Shown here one piece after another: positions 54,462 through 64,000 of a stretch of 64,000 bases of DNA (position 1 is its first letter; the number at the start of each line of letters is the position of its first letter). The notes below the pieces were generated by a model that was not told where the DNA came from, made no database searches, and saw nothing but the letters and a program-made list of their open reading frames with translations. Origin of the DNA: Gammaproteobacteria bacterium. Lineage in GTDB: Bacteria > Pseudomonadota > Gammaproteobacteria > Enterobacterales > Psychrobiaceae. The position numbers were made by a program, and so were the translations under genes. Where the stretch lies: assembly GCA_013214945.1 (NCBI GenBank), contig JABSRT010000002.1, positions 124,001 to 188,000 of the forward strand, read 5' to 3'.

Positions 54462-56636
54462 ATGCGCAAATCTGAGCCTCTTAATGTTTTAGCTAAATTG
54501 TTTAGTTATTTAACGGATGAATCATTTCTTGATGGTCGAAGTTGGGCGTTGGCGCAACTTCGAGAGCACTCAGTGGAGCTGTATCAAGACATTTCCTTGT
54601 TTGATCATAATCAAAGTCAGCCATTAGCGGGCCAACATACTGATTCAACCCTGTTATTGATTTATAGCGCGCAATATTTTAATGCTCGGATCATGATTGA
54701 AAATAGCTACCATTATCGTGACGCCAATCAAATGATCAAATTGGCTTGTGCCGCTTTAGCTCAAGTCAGTGATGGCATCAATAGTGAATTTATCCAAGCT
54801 TTATCCCGGTTTAGCCAGCTGCAGCATTGGCTGTGCGAAATCGACCGCGGTATTTACAACAGTTATGCCGATACCTTAGCCGTGGCGAGTGGCCAGTTGA
54901 TCGATGATACGCAGGTAATAAAGCAATTAAGCTGCAACTTTGATCAAGCATCGTTAGTGTTATTTAATGACAACTTACGCGAGCTGCTCGACGCTTATGC
55001 CCATTATGGAATAGCGATACAATATATTGCGCAATTGAATTTAATTAAGTGGGATGATCGATCTGAATTTGGCAAACAATTAGCGACAATTAAGCCGCTA
55101 TTTGATCAACAAGTTAGTGCGTTAGAGGCAATGGGCCAGCATATTTTAGCGGGTGATTTGTGCCCGCACTTTCCGATATTACAGCAGTTTCTGGCGCAAA
55201 GAACCGCCGACGAAGGCAAGTTAGTTGTCAGCCAAGGCAGGGTGGAGATAAACTATTTTTCCCGCTTAGGTTATGACTTTATTTTACCTTTTGAGCAGTT
55301 TGTGGCGACCCAGCAGCAATCAAATGGCGGTAGCAGCTTAGCGATTACAGCGTTATATTCTGATATCCCAGAGTGGGAGCCAATGTCTGACATTTGGTCT
55401 GGGTTAGCAGCCAATGGCATTGTAGAAACCTTGGGTTGGAACTTACCTGATTTGGTGATTAATTTTCGCGGTCACAAGCTCTCTTGTACGGTCGAGTTAA
55501 AATATTATAGTACGGGCATGTTTAATTTAAGCATTAATCTGCCGATTGAGCAGCAATGCATTAGCGGAGTGCGCCATGCGGCCAGTTTAGGAACCGCTTT
55601 TGCGCTTGATCAAGAGATGCTGTGGCACGATAACAAGCATTTTAGCTTTGTTGCCGAGTTGGCCGATTATATTTTTTCTCAACTCGATATTTTCGTCAAG
55701 CAATCAATACCGAGTGAGGCCGATACTTCGGGCGATTTATTATATTACAACGTTGAAAATAATCGTTTTGTGCAATTACAGGTAGATCGGGTGTTTCAGC
55801 AAACGCAGGACAACCGAGAATATTTAACCAGCGAGCAATTACTGCAGCATTGCGCATTTGTCGCATTAGTTTTACCCCAGCGAGAGGTTCGCAGCGCAAT
55901 TGACGATTGGGTTGCTTATGATACTAGCGCGATTAAGGCCAATAATATCGGCGCGGTGCGTTATAACAAAAATGATTTGTTGTTTTGCAATCAATTTGAA
56001 TCGGTGATTGCACTGACCGAGCAGCCGATGTGGGTGACCGAGCAAGCAGCAGAATCATTAAAGGTTGCGGCGATGATTATTAACTTGTTGCAAAGTGCCA
56101 ACACCCAGTTTAATCAGCAGCTTAAACTGGCAGATCTTAGTCAGCGAGCCACCAGTAAAAATTCAACGAAAGAACTGGTAGTAATAAGGAAAAAGCTGGC
56201 GACCCAACTGTTGAATTTAGTCCACTTTGAAGACAAAATTAAATGGTTATTTGAAATTATAAGCGCTGGCAGCATGATGACTTATCCCGATCATACCAAG
56301 CTGATGAAACAGATCTTAAATCATATGCAATTTGAACAATTGCACCAACGCAGCATTCATTTATTAACTTACATTGAAAGTCAGCACCAGCAAACCGTAC
56401 TAGAAATAGAAAATGTGGATGCTTTAATGGCTAGCAAAGAAAAACAGCGACTAAATTCAATTTTGTCGGGGGCAATGCTGTTGATTTCTGTTGGTGCATT
56501 AAAGGACTTTTTCGACATGATTAACGATGCTGAAATCGGTGTTGTGTTGTCTGGTTTTTCCAAGTTCAGCATTACCACCGGGGCCTTATTGTTTGTGTTG
56601 TATGCCTTAATGAAAGGGGCAAATTCGAAAGACTAA
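54462..56636 (+). CDS. Large protein of unknown function with C-terminal membrane helices
   Basis: The 724-residue protein is mostly soluble-looking, with helix-rich stretches (LREHSVELYQDISLFDHNQ, LLDAYAHYGIAIQYIAQLN) and Trp-rich turns (IPEWEPMSDIWSG). Near the C-terminus are two hydrophobic segments, LSGAMLLISVGALKDFF and FSITTGALLFVLYALM. I recognise no catalytic motif. ATG 54462 has a TGGAAG site eight bases upstream; an extension to 54423 overlaps the acetyltransferase gene. The closely preceding GNAT gene may be related in function. A stem-loop follows. Confidence 0.7.
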   Translation: MRKSEPLNVLAKLFSYLTDESFLDGRSWALAQLREHSVELYQDISLFDHNQSQPLAGQHTDSTLLLIYSAQYFNARIMIENSYHYRDANQMIKLACAALAQVSDGINSEFIQALSRFSQLQHWLCEIDRGIYNSYADTLAVASGQLIDDTQVIKQLSCNFDQASLVLFNDNLRELLDAYAHYGIAIQYIAQLNLIKWDDRSEFGKQLATIKPLFDQQVSALEAMGQHILAGDLCPHFPILQQFLAQRTADEGKLVVSQGRVEINYFSRLGYDFILPFEQFVATQQQSNGGSSLAITALYSDIPEWEPMSDIWSGLAANGIVETLGWNLPDLVINFRGHKLSCTVELKYYSTGMFNLSINLPIEQQCISGVRHAASLGTAFALDQEMLWHDNKHFSFVAELADYIFSQLDIFVKQSIPSEADTSGDLLYYNVENNRFVQLQVDRVFQQTQDNREYLTSEQLLQHCAFVALVLPQREVRSAIDDWVAYDTSAIKANNIGAVRYNKNDLLFCNQFESVIALTEQPMWVTEQAAESLKVAAMIINLLQSANTQFNQQLKLADLSQRATSKNSTKELVVIRKKLATQLLNLVHFEDKIKWLFEIISAGSMMTYPDHTKLMKQILNHMQFEQLHQRSIHLLTYIESQHQQTVLEIENVDALMASKEKQRLNSILSGAMLLISVGALKDFFDMINDAEIGVVLSGFSKFSITTGALLFVLYALMKGANSKD

Positions 56637-56668
56637 TTGAAAGCGGCGCTTTCAATAATTTGTTATTT
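56636..56668 (+). terminator. Probable terminator after the 724-residue gene
   Basis: ATTGAAAGC and GCTTTCAAT at 56636-56656 form a perfect nine-base stem with a three-base loop. The stem overlaps the gene's stop region, and only an uneven T-rich tail follows. Confidence 0.55.
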
Positions 56669-56775
56669 TTCTAACATGATCACTGTTCAGCGAGGATAGA
56701 TATAATTGTCAGCGCTGAGCTGAGTTTGGTTTATTTTAGGTTAGTGTTGGATTAAATCTTCACTATACTAAAAGA

Positions 56776-57213
56776 ATGATTAAATCTTACCCATTCTTTT
56801 ACGCTGTAATATCACGTTCGCGCTTAATGTTAGTGGTAGCGCGAACCACCAATGCGTTGGTGGTTGCATTATTGGCACTGGTATTTTTTTATAGTCAGGT
56901 TCACTGGAGCGTGATTGTCGCGGTAAGTATACTGGCGGGCTGCGGTTTAGAATATTGTGTACATATTACGTCGCCAACGATTGAAAAAATTAGTTTTAAT
57001 GAGCAAGGGACCGTGGTATTTCGTGATAAGACCGACTGTTACCGTGGCATTATTAGTGAGCGTAGTTTAGTGTGTGATTGGTGGTGTTTATTGCATATCA
57101 AACATCAGCAAGCTCAGCCTGATCTTTGGTTAACGTTGTGGCGTGATGCGATTGATGATCAAGCGTATCGCCGCTTATCGAGAGTTGTTCGAATTAAGCG
57201 GCGTTTAATTTAG
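56776..57213 (+). CDS. YgfX (CptA)-like membrane protein
   Basis: The 145-residue protein has two adjacent membrane helices (LVVALLALVFFYSQ and VIVAVSILAGCGLEYCV), then a soluble part ending WLTLWRDAIDDQAYRRLSRVVR, the order and C-terminal pattern of YgfX/CptA. In E. coli, YgfX is paired with SdhE (CptB); here no sdhE was found beside it. It is convergent with nadB, its usual neighbour. A TATACT -10-like element ends six bases before the ATG and no ribosome site is visible, so the message may be leaderless. Confidence 0.65.
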   Translation: MIKSYPFFYAVISRSRLMLVVARTTNALVVALLALVFFYSQVHWSVIVAVSILAGCGLEYCVHITSPTIEKISFNEQGTVVFRDKTDCYRGIISERSLVCDWWCLLHIKHQQAQPDLWLTLWRDAIDDQAYRRLSRVVRIKRRLI

Positions 57214-57222
57214 CGCGTGGTG

Positions 57223-58821
57223 TTATTGCGGTGGCGTTAAGATTGACGGTCCACTGTTTGGTAAACTATCTGGATAATCAAGATTGTAGTGTAAGCCGAC
57301 ACTTTCTTTGCGCGACATCGCACAAGCGATGATTAACTCAGCGACTTGCACCAAGTTGCGCAGTTCGAGCAAGTTGTTCGACACTTTGAAATTTTTGTAA
57401 TAATCATGAATTTCTTGTTGCAGCAACTCTACCCGGTGTTGAGCTCGCTCTAGCCGTTTGTCCGTTCTGACAATACCAACGTAATCCCACATAAATAGTC
57501 TAAGTTCGTGCCAGTTATGCTGAATAACTACCTCTTCGTCAGAATCACACACTTGAGACTCGTCCCACGGTGCTATATCTGCAACTACTGGACTATCGTG
57601 AAACTTGGCCTGAATATCTTTGGCGGCAGCTTGAGCAAAGACTAAACATTCGAGCAAAGAATTACTGGCCATTCGATTAGCGCCGTGCAAACCGGTATAA
57701 GCCACTTCGCCTATTGCATAAAGATTGCTGATGTCAGTCGCGCCATTTTTATCGGTCATCACACCACCACAGGTATAATGGGCCGCAGGCACGACGGGCA
57801 TCGCTTCTTTAGTAATATCGATGCCGAGATCAAGGCATTGGCGATAAATAGTGGGGAAATGCTTGATGATAAATTCATCGGTTTTATGGCTGATATCAAG
57901 GTATAAACAGTCAACACCGAGGCGTTTCATTTCAAAATCGATAGCGCGAGCGACAATATCACGTGGCGCTAATTCACCGCGCTTATCAAAGTCGTCCATA
58001 AACCGGCTGCCATCGGGACGCTTTAAGACCGCGCCTTCGCCACGCAGTGCCTCAGACAATAAAAAATTGTTTGATTGTGGGTGGTAAAGGCTCGTGGGAT
58101 GAAATTGGTTAAACTCCAAATTAGCCACACGACAACCTGCGCGCCATGCCATGGCAATGCCATCGCCGCTGGCTACGTCAGGGTTGCTAGTATATTGATA
58201 GACCTTGCTGGCTCCGCCAGTGGCGAGCGCGACGTGTTTGGCCTTGATGGTTTCGACATGTTCAGCTTGGCGATTCCAGACATAAGCACCAACGGCATAA
58301 GTTGTATCTTGATCCTTTGAGGTAATAATGTCGACCGCATTATAACGTTCTAGAATTTGAATGTTCGGGTGTTTCATCACTTGCGACTGTAAGGTCGTTT
58401 GAACCTCTTTGCCAGTCGCGTCGGCCGCGTGAAGAATGCGGCGATGACTGTGGCCACCTTCTTGGGTTAGGTGATAACGTTGCTCACCTAAGGCCGATTC
58501 TTCTTGATCGAAATCAGCGCCACACTCGATTAACCATTCTAATGATGATTTCGCATTTTTCGCCGTCATTTCAACGATTGAGCGATCGCACAGATTTGCG
58601 CCTGCGATCAACGTATCAGCCACGTGCGACTCAATGCTATCTTTTTTATCAAAGACGGCAGCGATGCCTCCTTGGGCATAAAAGGTTGAGCCATCATTAA
58701 GTAGTGCTTTGCTCAGCACGATAATTTTTGCCTCTTTGGCCAACTGTAATGCCAAAGTTAAGCCTGCCGCGCCACTACCGATAATTAATATGTCGCAGGA
58801 ATGTTCAATAACTTGTTTCAT
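57223..58821 (-). CDS. nadB: L-aspartate oxidase
   Basis: The 532-residue flavoenzyme oxidises L-aspartate to iminoaspartate for NAD synthesis. It has the FAD-binding [14 protein letters not shown] near the N-terminus, [12 protein letters not shown], the active-site [45 protein letters not shown] and the C-terminal helical domain. It starts 207 bases from the divergent rpoE gene, the usual gammaproteobacterial layout. Confidence 0.97.
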   Translation of the reverse strand: MKQVIEHSCDILIIGSGAAGLTLALQLAKEAKIIVLSKALLNDGSTFYAQGGIAAVFDKKDSIESHVADTLIAGANLCDRSIVEMTAKNAKSSLEWLIECGADFDQEESALGEQRYHLTQEGGHSHRRILHAADATGKEVQTTLQSQVMKHPNIQILERYNAVDIITSKDQDTTYAVGAYVWNRQAEHVETIKAKHVALATGGASKVYQYTSNPDVASGDGIAMAWRAGCRVANLEFNQFHPTSLYHPQSNNFLLSEALRGEGAVLKRPDGSRFMDDFDKRGELAPRDIVARAIDFEMKRLGVDCLYLDISHKTDEFIIKHFPTIYRQCLDLGIDITKEAMPVVPAAHYTCGGVMTDKNGATDISNLYAIGEVAYTGLHGANRMASNSLLECLVFAQAAAKDIQAKFHDSPVVADIAPWDESQVCDSDEEVVIQHNWHELRLFMWDYVGIVRTDKRLERAQHRVELLQQEIHDYYKNFKVSNNLLELRNLVQVAELIIACAMSRKESVGLHYNLDYPDSLPNSGPSILTPPQ

Positions 58822-58941
58822 GTGATCGTTGCTTGAAAAGCCTTGGTATACTATGGTTGCTAAAATAGCATTATTTTTACTAATAAAAATAGCGTGATCC
58901 GCATTATTTTTTATAAAAATTAAAAAATGTATTCTTTTTTA

Positions 58942-58968
58942 GAACTTTTTAACAAATAGTGAGTCTAT
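58942..58968 (+). promoter_or_regulatory. Sigma-E-type promoter of rpoE
   Basis: GAACTT at 58942-58947 and TCTAT at 58964-58968 are separated by 16 bases, matching the sigma-E consensus (GAACTT, 16 bases, TCnnA-like). It lies 60 bases ahead of rpoE, in keeping with the known autoregulation of the rpoE operon. Confidence 0.75.
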
Positions 58969-59028
58969 TGTTGAGCGTTTACTTCGAGCAATCAGTAAAA
59001 TAGCAGATGAACTGGAGATAGTGCTTGA

Positions 59029-59607
59029 ATGAGCGAACAAAAAACAGACCAACAACTTGTTGAGTTGGTCCAGCAGGGAAATAAAGCTGCATTTGATTTA
59101 TTAGTCAGAAAATATCAGAACAGAGTTTTAAATTTAGTTAGTCGTTTTGTTAAAAACCAAGGCGATGTTCAGGACGTGGCTCAGGAAGCTTTTATTAAAG
59201 CTTATCGAGCGTTACCGGGTTTTAGAGGTGAAAGTGCGTTTTATACTTGGCTTTATCGCATTGCGGTAAATACAGCTAAGAACTATTTAGTGGCGCAAAA
59301 GCGTCGACCTTCTGGTTCTGATATTGATGCCATGGATGCAGAAAATTTTGATGGCAGTGATAATTTACGTGAAAATTCATCACCCGAGCGATTATTGTTA
59401 TCAGAAGAATTACGAAAGGTCGTGTTTGCGACCCTAGAGCAACTACCTGAAGATTTACGCACGGCAATTACGTTGCGTGAAATGGAGGGGTTAAGTTATG
59501 AGGATATTGCACAGGTGATGGAATGCCCAGTTGGGACAGTTCGCTCACGGATTTTTAGAGCACGCGAAGCGCTAGATAAGCAAATTGAACCACTAATGCA
59601 AAGGTAA
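59029..59607 (+). CDS. rpoE: RNA polymerase sigma-E factor
   Basis: The 192-residue ECF sigma factor carries region 2 (LVRKYQNRVLNLVSRFVKNQGDVQDVAQEAFIKAYRALPGFRGESAFYTWLYRIAVN in order) and region 4 (LPEDLRTAITLREMEGLSYEDIAQVMECPVGTVRSRIFRAREAL). It directs the envelope-stress response and is released from RseA by proteolysis. Its own promoter appears to be of the sigma-E type. Stop and rseA start are four bases apart. Confidence 0.97.
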   Translation: MSEQKTDQQLVELVQQGNKAAFDLLVRKYQNRVLNLVSRFVKNQGDVQDVAQEAFIKAYRALPGFRGESAFYTWLYRIAVNTAKNYLVAQKRRPSGSDIDAMDAENFDGSDNLRENSSPERLLLSEELRKVVFATLEQLPEDLRTAITLREMEGLSYEDIAQVMECPVGTVRSRIFRAREALDKQIEPLMQR

Positions 59608-59611
59608 AGTT

Positions 59612-60184
59612 ATGGTTGGTGAAAACAAGCAACAACTCTCAGAATATATTGATGATCTGTCTCTTTCAGATGACATGCTTAAACAGTTGGCTGAAAGCGG
59701 CGAATTGAAACAAACATTTACTCATTATCAATTGATTGGTCAAGCAATGCGTGATGAATTGCCACCGCAGATTGATCTCGATTTTTCCGCTAAAATTGCG
59801 GCGGCAATTGAACTTGAGCCAACCATTATCGCGCCTAAAGCTAGTCATGTTGATAATGCCGTCAAGACTCCCAAACAAGCGAAAATAATTCCTTTTATCA
59901 GTAAGTTTAGTCAATACGGTATTGCTGCTAGTGTGGCTGCGGCCTTAGTTATTGGGGTGCAGCAATTGAATATTGCAGATAGCTCAATCGCTCCTTCGCC
60001 AGTATTACAGACCGTGCCGATGGGTGGGTTTGTGTCGCCAGTTAGTTTGCAAGTCAATACTAAGTCAGCGGTTCAGCAGCGTAACGAGCAACAGCAACGC
60101 ATAGAGCGACGTCGTCAGGTTAATGCTTATATTCAAGATCATGTTTTACAACAGCGCATTAAATCTGAGGTAGTGGATAAATAA
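59612..60184 (+). CDS. rseA: Anti-sigma-E factor
   Basis: The 190-residue protein has an N-terminal cytoplasmic domain that binds sigma-E (EYIDDLSLSDDMLKQLAESGELKQTFTHYQLIGQAMRDELP in order) and one membrane helix near residues 103-120 (YGIAASVAAALVIGVQQL), with a periplasmic C-terminal part rich in Gln and Arg. It is cleaved by DegS and RseP upon stress. It lies between rpoE and rseB. Confidence 0.93.
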   Translation: MVGENKQQLSEYIDDLSLSDDMLKQLAESGELKQTFTHYQLIGQAMRDELPPQIDLDFSAKIAAAIELEPTIIAPKASHVDNAVKTPKQAKIIPFISKFSQYGIAASVAAALVIGVQQLNIADSSIAPSPVLQTVPMGGFVSPVSLQVNTKSAVQQRNEQQQRIERRRQVNAYIQDHVLQQRIKSEVVDK

Positions 60185-60223
60185 TCTGTGGCAAAGCATA
60201 AGTCATAACATTGAGGTGTTAAG

Positions 60224-61162
60224 TTGGTAAAAGTTTTTTTGATTGGCGTGGTATTTTATATTTTGATTGGGCGCTTTGCGTACGCTGAAAAGAATCCGCT
60301 GCAATGGTTAGCTCAAATGGACCTTGCATATCACAACAACAATTTTTCATTATCGATTACGCATCTACAACGTAATCGTGTCCAATCATTTTTATTTGAA
60401 CATGGCATTGTTGAAAGTAAACAAGTAGTTTACGTTAAATCATTAACAGGGCCAATTAGTTATAGCTATCGAATTGATAACCTCGTTACCTATATTGACC
60501 CGGAAGTTCAGCCGTACAGTGTGCATGCTAATACCATTGCCGTGCCATCCCCGTCATTTTTTATCAACAAGCAAGCGGCGATCGAAAGAAATTATAACGT
60601 TTCGTTAGCGGGAAAAGGGCGGGTTGCTGGGCGAGTGACTCAACTAGTCCGGTTAAAAGCGAAAGACAAAAATCGCTTTAATTATGTGTTGTGGCTCGAT
60701 ATTGAAACAGCCTTGTTACTGAGATACGACTCGTTTGATTTGCAAAATAACCTGATAGAACAGATGCAAGTTATTCAAGCGCAATGGTCCCCCCAGGCCA
60801 GTAATAAACTAACAGAATTAGTTGCGGCTGATATCCCTTCGCTTAAAATGGCCCCTGCAGGTGATGTAGAAACCCGATGGAAATTTAATTGGTTACCACA
60901 AGATTATCAAATAATAGCCACGGACAGTCACCGGTTGTTAACGACGACTCAGCCTGTCGATTATTTGATGTTAAGTGATGGCCTGTCAGAGGTCTCGGTT
61001 TATATTGCCCGTGCTGGTGAGGTTTCTTTTCCTGAACGTTTGATAACTCAAGGCGGCACGGCGGTGGCTCGTCATCGTCAAGGCTCGGTCGATATCACAG
61101 TCGTGGGTAAAATCCCCTTAGACACCGCAACTAAAATTGCACGTTCAATCACTCTTAAGTAA
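60224..61162 (+). CDS. rseB: Sigma-E regulator RseB
   Basis: The 312-residue periplasmic protein protects RseA from DegS. It has a signal (VFLIGVVFYILIGRFAYA), the family segments NPLQWLAQMDLAYHNNNFSLSITHLQ and DPEVQPYS, and a C-terminal MucB/RseB domain (APAGDVETRWKFNWLPQDYQ). Translation starts at TTG 60224 preceded by GAGGTG at 60212-60217; no in-frame ATG gives the signal peptide. It follows rseA by 39 bases. Confidence 0.92.
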   Translation: MVKVFLIGVVFYILIGRFAYAEKNPLQWLAQMDLAYHNNNFSLSITHLQRNRVQSFLFEHGIVESKQVVYVKSLTGPISYSYRIDNLVTYIDPEVQPYSVHANTIAVPSPSFFINKQAAIERNYNVSLAGKGRVAGRVTQLVRLKAKDKNRFNYVLWLDIETALLLRYDSFDLQNNLIEQMQVIQAQWSPQASNKLTELVAADIPSLKMAPAGDVETRWKFNWLPQDYQIIATDSHRLLTTTQPVDYLMLSDGLSEVSVYIARAGEVSFPERLITQGGTAVARHRQGSVDITVVGKIPLDTATKIARSITLK

Positions 61163-61200
61163 AATCCCCCTCTGGTATTAAACGAGGTAAGATTGAGGCG

Positions 61201-61617
61201 ATGATCAAACAACAAGCGTTAGTGACACAGGTGATGATTGGTCAGGTTGAAGTTGAAGTGGCCATTGAATCGAGTTGTAGTGGCTGTAACAGTGCCGATA
61301 ACTGTGGTGTTGGCACGGTGTCGAAAGCCTTTAGTGGCAAAACACAGCACTTAGAAATTGAGACTCAACGCATTTTGCATGTTGGGCAGTGGGTAACAAT
61401 TGCAACACAAGAGGGCAACCTATTGATGTTAGCAGCTTTGACTTATTTACTGCCGTTAGCTGGTTTGTTATTGGCCGGGTTAATAACCCAACCGTTGTTT
61501 GATTCTGAGGTCATTGCATTGATCATTAGCTTGAGCGGGGGTTACCTGTTTCATTTAATCGCTAAGCGACTGATTAATGCTCGCGAGGCTAAGTCACCGA
61601 CCATATCTATTTTGTGA
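61201..61617 (+). CDS. rseC: RseC/SoxR-reducing system protein
   Basis: The 138-residue membrane protein begins with a short cytoplasmic part with the cysteine cluster SSCSGCNSADNCGVGTVSKAF and then two hydrophobic helices (LLMLAALTYLLPLAGLLLAGL and VIALIISLSGGYLFHLIAKRL). This is the RseC family pattern; E. coli RseC helps reduce SoxR through iron-sulfur chemistry and modestly affects sigma-E. It ends the rpoE-rseABC operon. Confidence 0.91.
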   Translation: MIKQQALVTQVMIGQVEVEVAIESSCSGCNSADNCGVGTVSKAFSGKTQHLEIETQRILHVGQWVTIATQEGNLLMLAALTYLLPLAGLLLAGLITQPLFDSEVIALIISLSGGYLFHLIAKRLINAREAKSPTISIL

Positions 61618-61814
61618 CCGAACTGATTCTTACGTCAATAAAGCTCATTTCGCGTGCAAGCTTATTGGCTGGTACCATTAAAGCACGGTTAAGTTGAGCC
61701 GATAGATCAGCGCCCGCCTCACATCTATTAGCGATTAACTTTGGCAGCGCTTGATATTTACGGTAGAATTGCCGTTTTTCTTATTTCACTATCTTTTAGG
61801 TTGGCTACACATTA

Positions 61815-63605
61815 ATGAAGAACATACGTAATTTCTCAATTATAGCCCATATTGACCATGGTAAATCTACCTTATCGGATCGGTTGATTCAGTTTTGTGG
61901 TGGTTTGTCGGATCGTGAGATGGAATCCCAAGTTCTTGATTCAATGGATATCGAGCGCGAGCGTGGTATCACGATTAAATCGCAAAGTGTATCGTTAGAT
62001 TATAACGCCAAAGACGGTGAAACTTACCACCTTAACTTCATCGATACCCCTGGTCACGTTGATTTCACTTATGAAGTTTCACGTTCACTAGCGGCGTGTG
62101 AAGGTGCATTGCTTGTTGTTGATGCGGCACAGGGCGTTGAAGCACAAACACTGGCCAATTGTTACACCGCACTGGAAATGGATTTAGAAGTTGTTCCTGT
62201 GCTCAATAAAATTGATTTGCCGTCAGCAGATCCTGAAGCCGCTTCTGAAGAAATAGAAGACTTGGTTGGCATTGAAGCAATTGAAGCTGTGCGTTGTTCG
62301 GCTAAAACCGGTTTAGGCATTCAAGATGTTTTAGAAGAAATTGTTAGCAAGATGCCGGCACCCGTCGGTGATGTTGATGCGCCGCTGCAAGCACTGATTA
62401 TTGATTCGTGGTTTGATAACTACCAAGGCGTTGTTTCTTTAGTAAGAATCAAGCATGGCAAAGTTAAAGTCGGCGATAAAATGAAAGTGATGTCAACTGG
62501 TGATATTCATCAGATTGACAAAGTAGGGGTGTTTACGCCAAAGCAAACTGAAACTGGCGCCTTAAGCGCGGGCGAAGTAGGTTATATCATTGCTGGCATT
62601 AAAGAAATTCATGGCGCGCCCGTTGGTGATACTCTCACGTTGGCCCGTAACTCGGCCGCCGAACCATTACCTGGTTTTAAGCGAGCAACTCCGCAGGTTT
62701 ATGCCGGTTTATTTCCGATTAGTTCAGATGATTACGAAAACTTCCGCGATGCCTTAAATAAGCTAAGCCTAAACGATGCCTCGCTGCAATTTGAGCCAGA
62801 AAGCTCTAGTGCGTTAGGTTTTGGTTTCCGGATTGGTTTCTTGGGCATGTTGCACATGGAAATCATTCAAGAGCGGTTAGAACGAGAGTACGATCTTGAT
62901 TTAATCACGACGGCGCCAACAGTAAATTATGAAGTTATCACCACTTCAGGTGAAACTATCCAGGTTGCTAATCCATCTGATTTGCCGCCGGTGCAAAATA
63001 TTGAAGAAATTCGCGAACCTGTGGTTGAAGCCAATATCTTAGTCCCGCAAGAATACTTGGGCGCAGTTATCACGTTATGTATTGAAAAGCGTGGTGTGCA
63101 AACAAACTTGGTCTATCACGGCAAGCAGGTCGCAGTAACCTACGAATTGCCAATGGCTGAAGTAGTATTGGACTTTTTCGATCGACTAAAATCGACTTCA
63201 CGTGGTTACGCGTCACTTGATTATAACTTCAAGCATTTTCAAACATCGAACATGGTTCGAGTTGATATGTTGATTAACGGTGAGCGTGTTGATGCGTTAG
63301 CTATGATCACGCACCGTGACAATGCTCAGCGTCGTGGCCGTGCTGTGGTTGAAAAAATGAAAGAACTTATTCCCCGTCAAATGTTCGATATCGCGATTCA
63401 GTCAGCGATTGGTGGTCAAATTATTGCCCGAACCAACATTAAAGCATTACGTAAAGACGTGACCGCAAAATGTTATGGTGGTGATATTAGCCGTAAGAAA
63501 AAGCTACTTCAAAAGCAAAAAGCCGGTAAAAAGCGAATGAAGTCAGTGGGTAATGTTGAATTGCCGCAAGAAGCATTCTTGGCCGTATTGAAAGTCGGAG
63601 AGTAA
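61815..63605 (+). CDS. lepA: Elongation factor 4 (LepA)
   Basis: The 596-residue GTPase acts on ribosomes and in initiation. G-domain motifs are [24 protein letters not shown] and NKIDLPSA, followed by the LepA-specific C-terminal part ([22 protein letters not shown]). Length matches E. coli LepA (599). It lies 197 bases after rseC, and lepB starts three bases after its stop. Confidence 0.98.
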   Translation: MKNIRNFSIIAHIDHGKSTLSDRLIQFCGGLSDREMESQVLDSMDIERERGITIKSQSVSLDYNAKDGETYHLNFIDTPGHVDFTYEVSRSLAACEGALLVVDAAQGVEAQTLANCYTALEMDLEVVPVLNKIDLPSADPEAASEEIEDLVGIEAIEAVRCSAKTGLGIQDVLEEIVSKMPAPVGDVDAPLQALIIDSWFDNYQGVVSLVRIKHGKVKVGDKMKVMSTGDIHQIDKVGVFTPKQTETGALSAGEVGYIIAGIKEIHGAPVGDTLTLARNSAAEPLPGFKRATPQVYAGLFPISSDDYENFRDALNKLSLNDASLQFEPESSSALGFGFRIGFLGMLHMEIIQERLEREYDLDLITTAPTVNYEVITTSGETIQVANPSDLPPVQNIEEIREPVVEANILVPQEYLGAVITLCIEKRGVQTNLVYHGKQVAVTYELPMAEVVLDFFDRLKSTSRGYASLDYNFKHFQTSNMVRVDMLINGERVDALAMITHRDNAQRRGRAVVEKMKELIPRQMFDIAIQSAIGGQIIARTNIKALRKDVTAKCYGGDISRKKKLLQKQKAGKKRMKSVGNVELPQEAFLAVLKVGE

Positions 63606-63608
63606 TTA

Positions 63609-64000
63609 ATGGCAGCCTATTTTGAATTGTTTTTAGTCTTAGCTACCGCATTTACCGGGGTAGTCTGGGCGATAGATCATTTTGTTTATTTACCTAAGCG
63701 TAAGGCCGCTGTTGCTGGTTTGCCAAGCGATATTGAGCAAGAAGCTAAAGACAAAGTATTGCTCGAGTCGATATTAGTAGAAAACTGTCGCGGTATTTTT
63801 CCGGTGATTGGTTTTGTGTTGGTATTACGGTCATTTATCTACGAACCTTTTCAAATTCCGTCGGGCTCAATGATGCCAACTTTATTGGTTGGTGATTTTA
63901 TTTTGGTTGAAAAGTTTGCTTATGGCATTAAATTGCCGGTGTTACGTAAAACCGTCATCGAAACGGGCAAGCCACAGCGTGGCGACTCGGTCGTTTTTAA
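63609..64000 (+). CDS. lepB: Signal peptidase I, N-terminal part (3' end outside window)
   Basis: The visible 130 residues begin with a membrane helix (YFELFLVLATAFTGVVWAIDHF) and continue through the second helix and catalytic site IPSGSMMPTL, with Ser87 as nucleophile, and FILVEKFAYGIKLPVLRKTVIETGKPQRGDSVVF. The general-base lysine would come next, after the window edge. It follows lepA by three bases, the lepA-lepB operon. It cleaves Sec signal peptides at the periplasmic face. Confidence 0.95.
   Translation, partial: MAAYFELFLVLATAFTGVVWAIDHFVYLPKRKAAVAGLPSDIEQEAKDKVLLESILVENCRGIFPVIGFVLVLRSFIYEPFQIPSGSMMPTLLVGDFILVEKFAYGIKLPVLRKTVIETGKPQRGDSVVF

Overview
The window looks like chromosomal DNA of a marine or aquatic gammaproteobacterium of the Alteromonadales type (Shewanella/Psychrobium-like). 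The evidence is gene content and order: aroQ-accB-accC, prmA and dusB-fis in one direction; uvrA divergent from a YajR-type transporter followed by ssb; and nadB divergent from rpoE-rseABC-lepA-lepB. DNA is moderately AT-rich by eye. No insertion sequence, prophage, CRISPR array or rRNA was seen, so this is mainly core genome with accessory modules set into it. The exact species cannot be named from sequence alone.

Layout. 1-5200: end of a RecQ-type helicase, metY, a small lipoprotein, a Bcr/CflA drug exporter and a LysE-type exporter. 5286-8157: tRNA-Trp(CCA), then an AT-rich gap and a two-gene module (alpha/alpha-toroid protein plus AAC(3)-fold acetyltransferase). 8312-14473: a complete ribose locus rbsDACBKR with a composite LacI-type operator. 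14529-22356: an aromatic amine dehydrogenase (TTQ enzyme) locus. Heavy chain, light chain, a monoheme cytochrome, an acyl-CoA synthetase and an aldehyde dehydrogenase run leftward. A TetR regulator and the maturation genes aauE-aauD run rightward. Three copies of one 20-bp palindrome sit at the control points. 22676-25183: msrB-msrA-selO redox repair and AMPylation genes. 25245-26997: EamA exporter and AraC regulator. 27206-30349: a compact operon with a Tat-signal protein, a PqqD-like protein, an HprK-related kinase and a nucleotidyltransferase-like protein (HPr-rel-A type system of unknown function). 30402-33077: metNIQ methionine uptake under a MetJ box. 33602-36539: a long helicase IV relative with an inserted nuclease-like domain and zinc ribbons. 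36615-41489: fis, dusB, prmA, accC, accB and aroQ. 41787-44238: PepSY protein and PhoP/PhoQ-like two-component system. 44575-51078: csdA-like cysteine desulfurase, uvrA, MFS transporter and ssb. 51218-57213: a DUF2157/DUF4401/GDYXXLXY membrane trio, a GNAT enzyme, a 724-residue unknown protein and a YgfX-like protein. 57223-64000: nadB, the sigma-E operon with a recognisable sigma-E promoter, lepA and the start of lepB.

The two most interesting regions are the amine dehydrogenase locus, where the TTQ residues and a repeated operator can be read directly, and the HPr-rel-A operon, whose substrate and product are unknown. The toroid/acetyltransferase pair beside tRNA-Trp and the helicase-nuclease-zinc-ribbon protein are next. 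All domain assignments come from reading motifs by eye; no database search was run.
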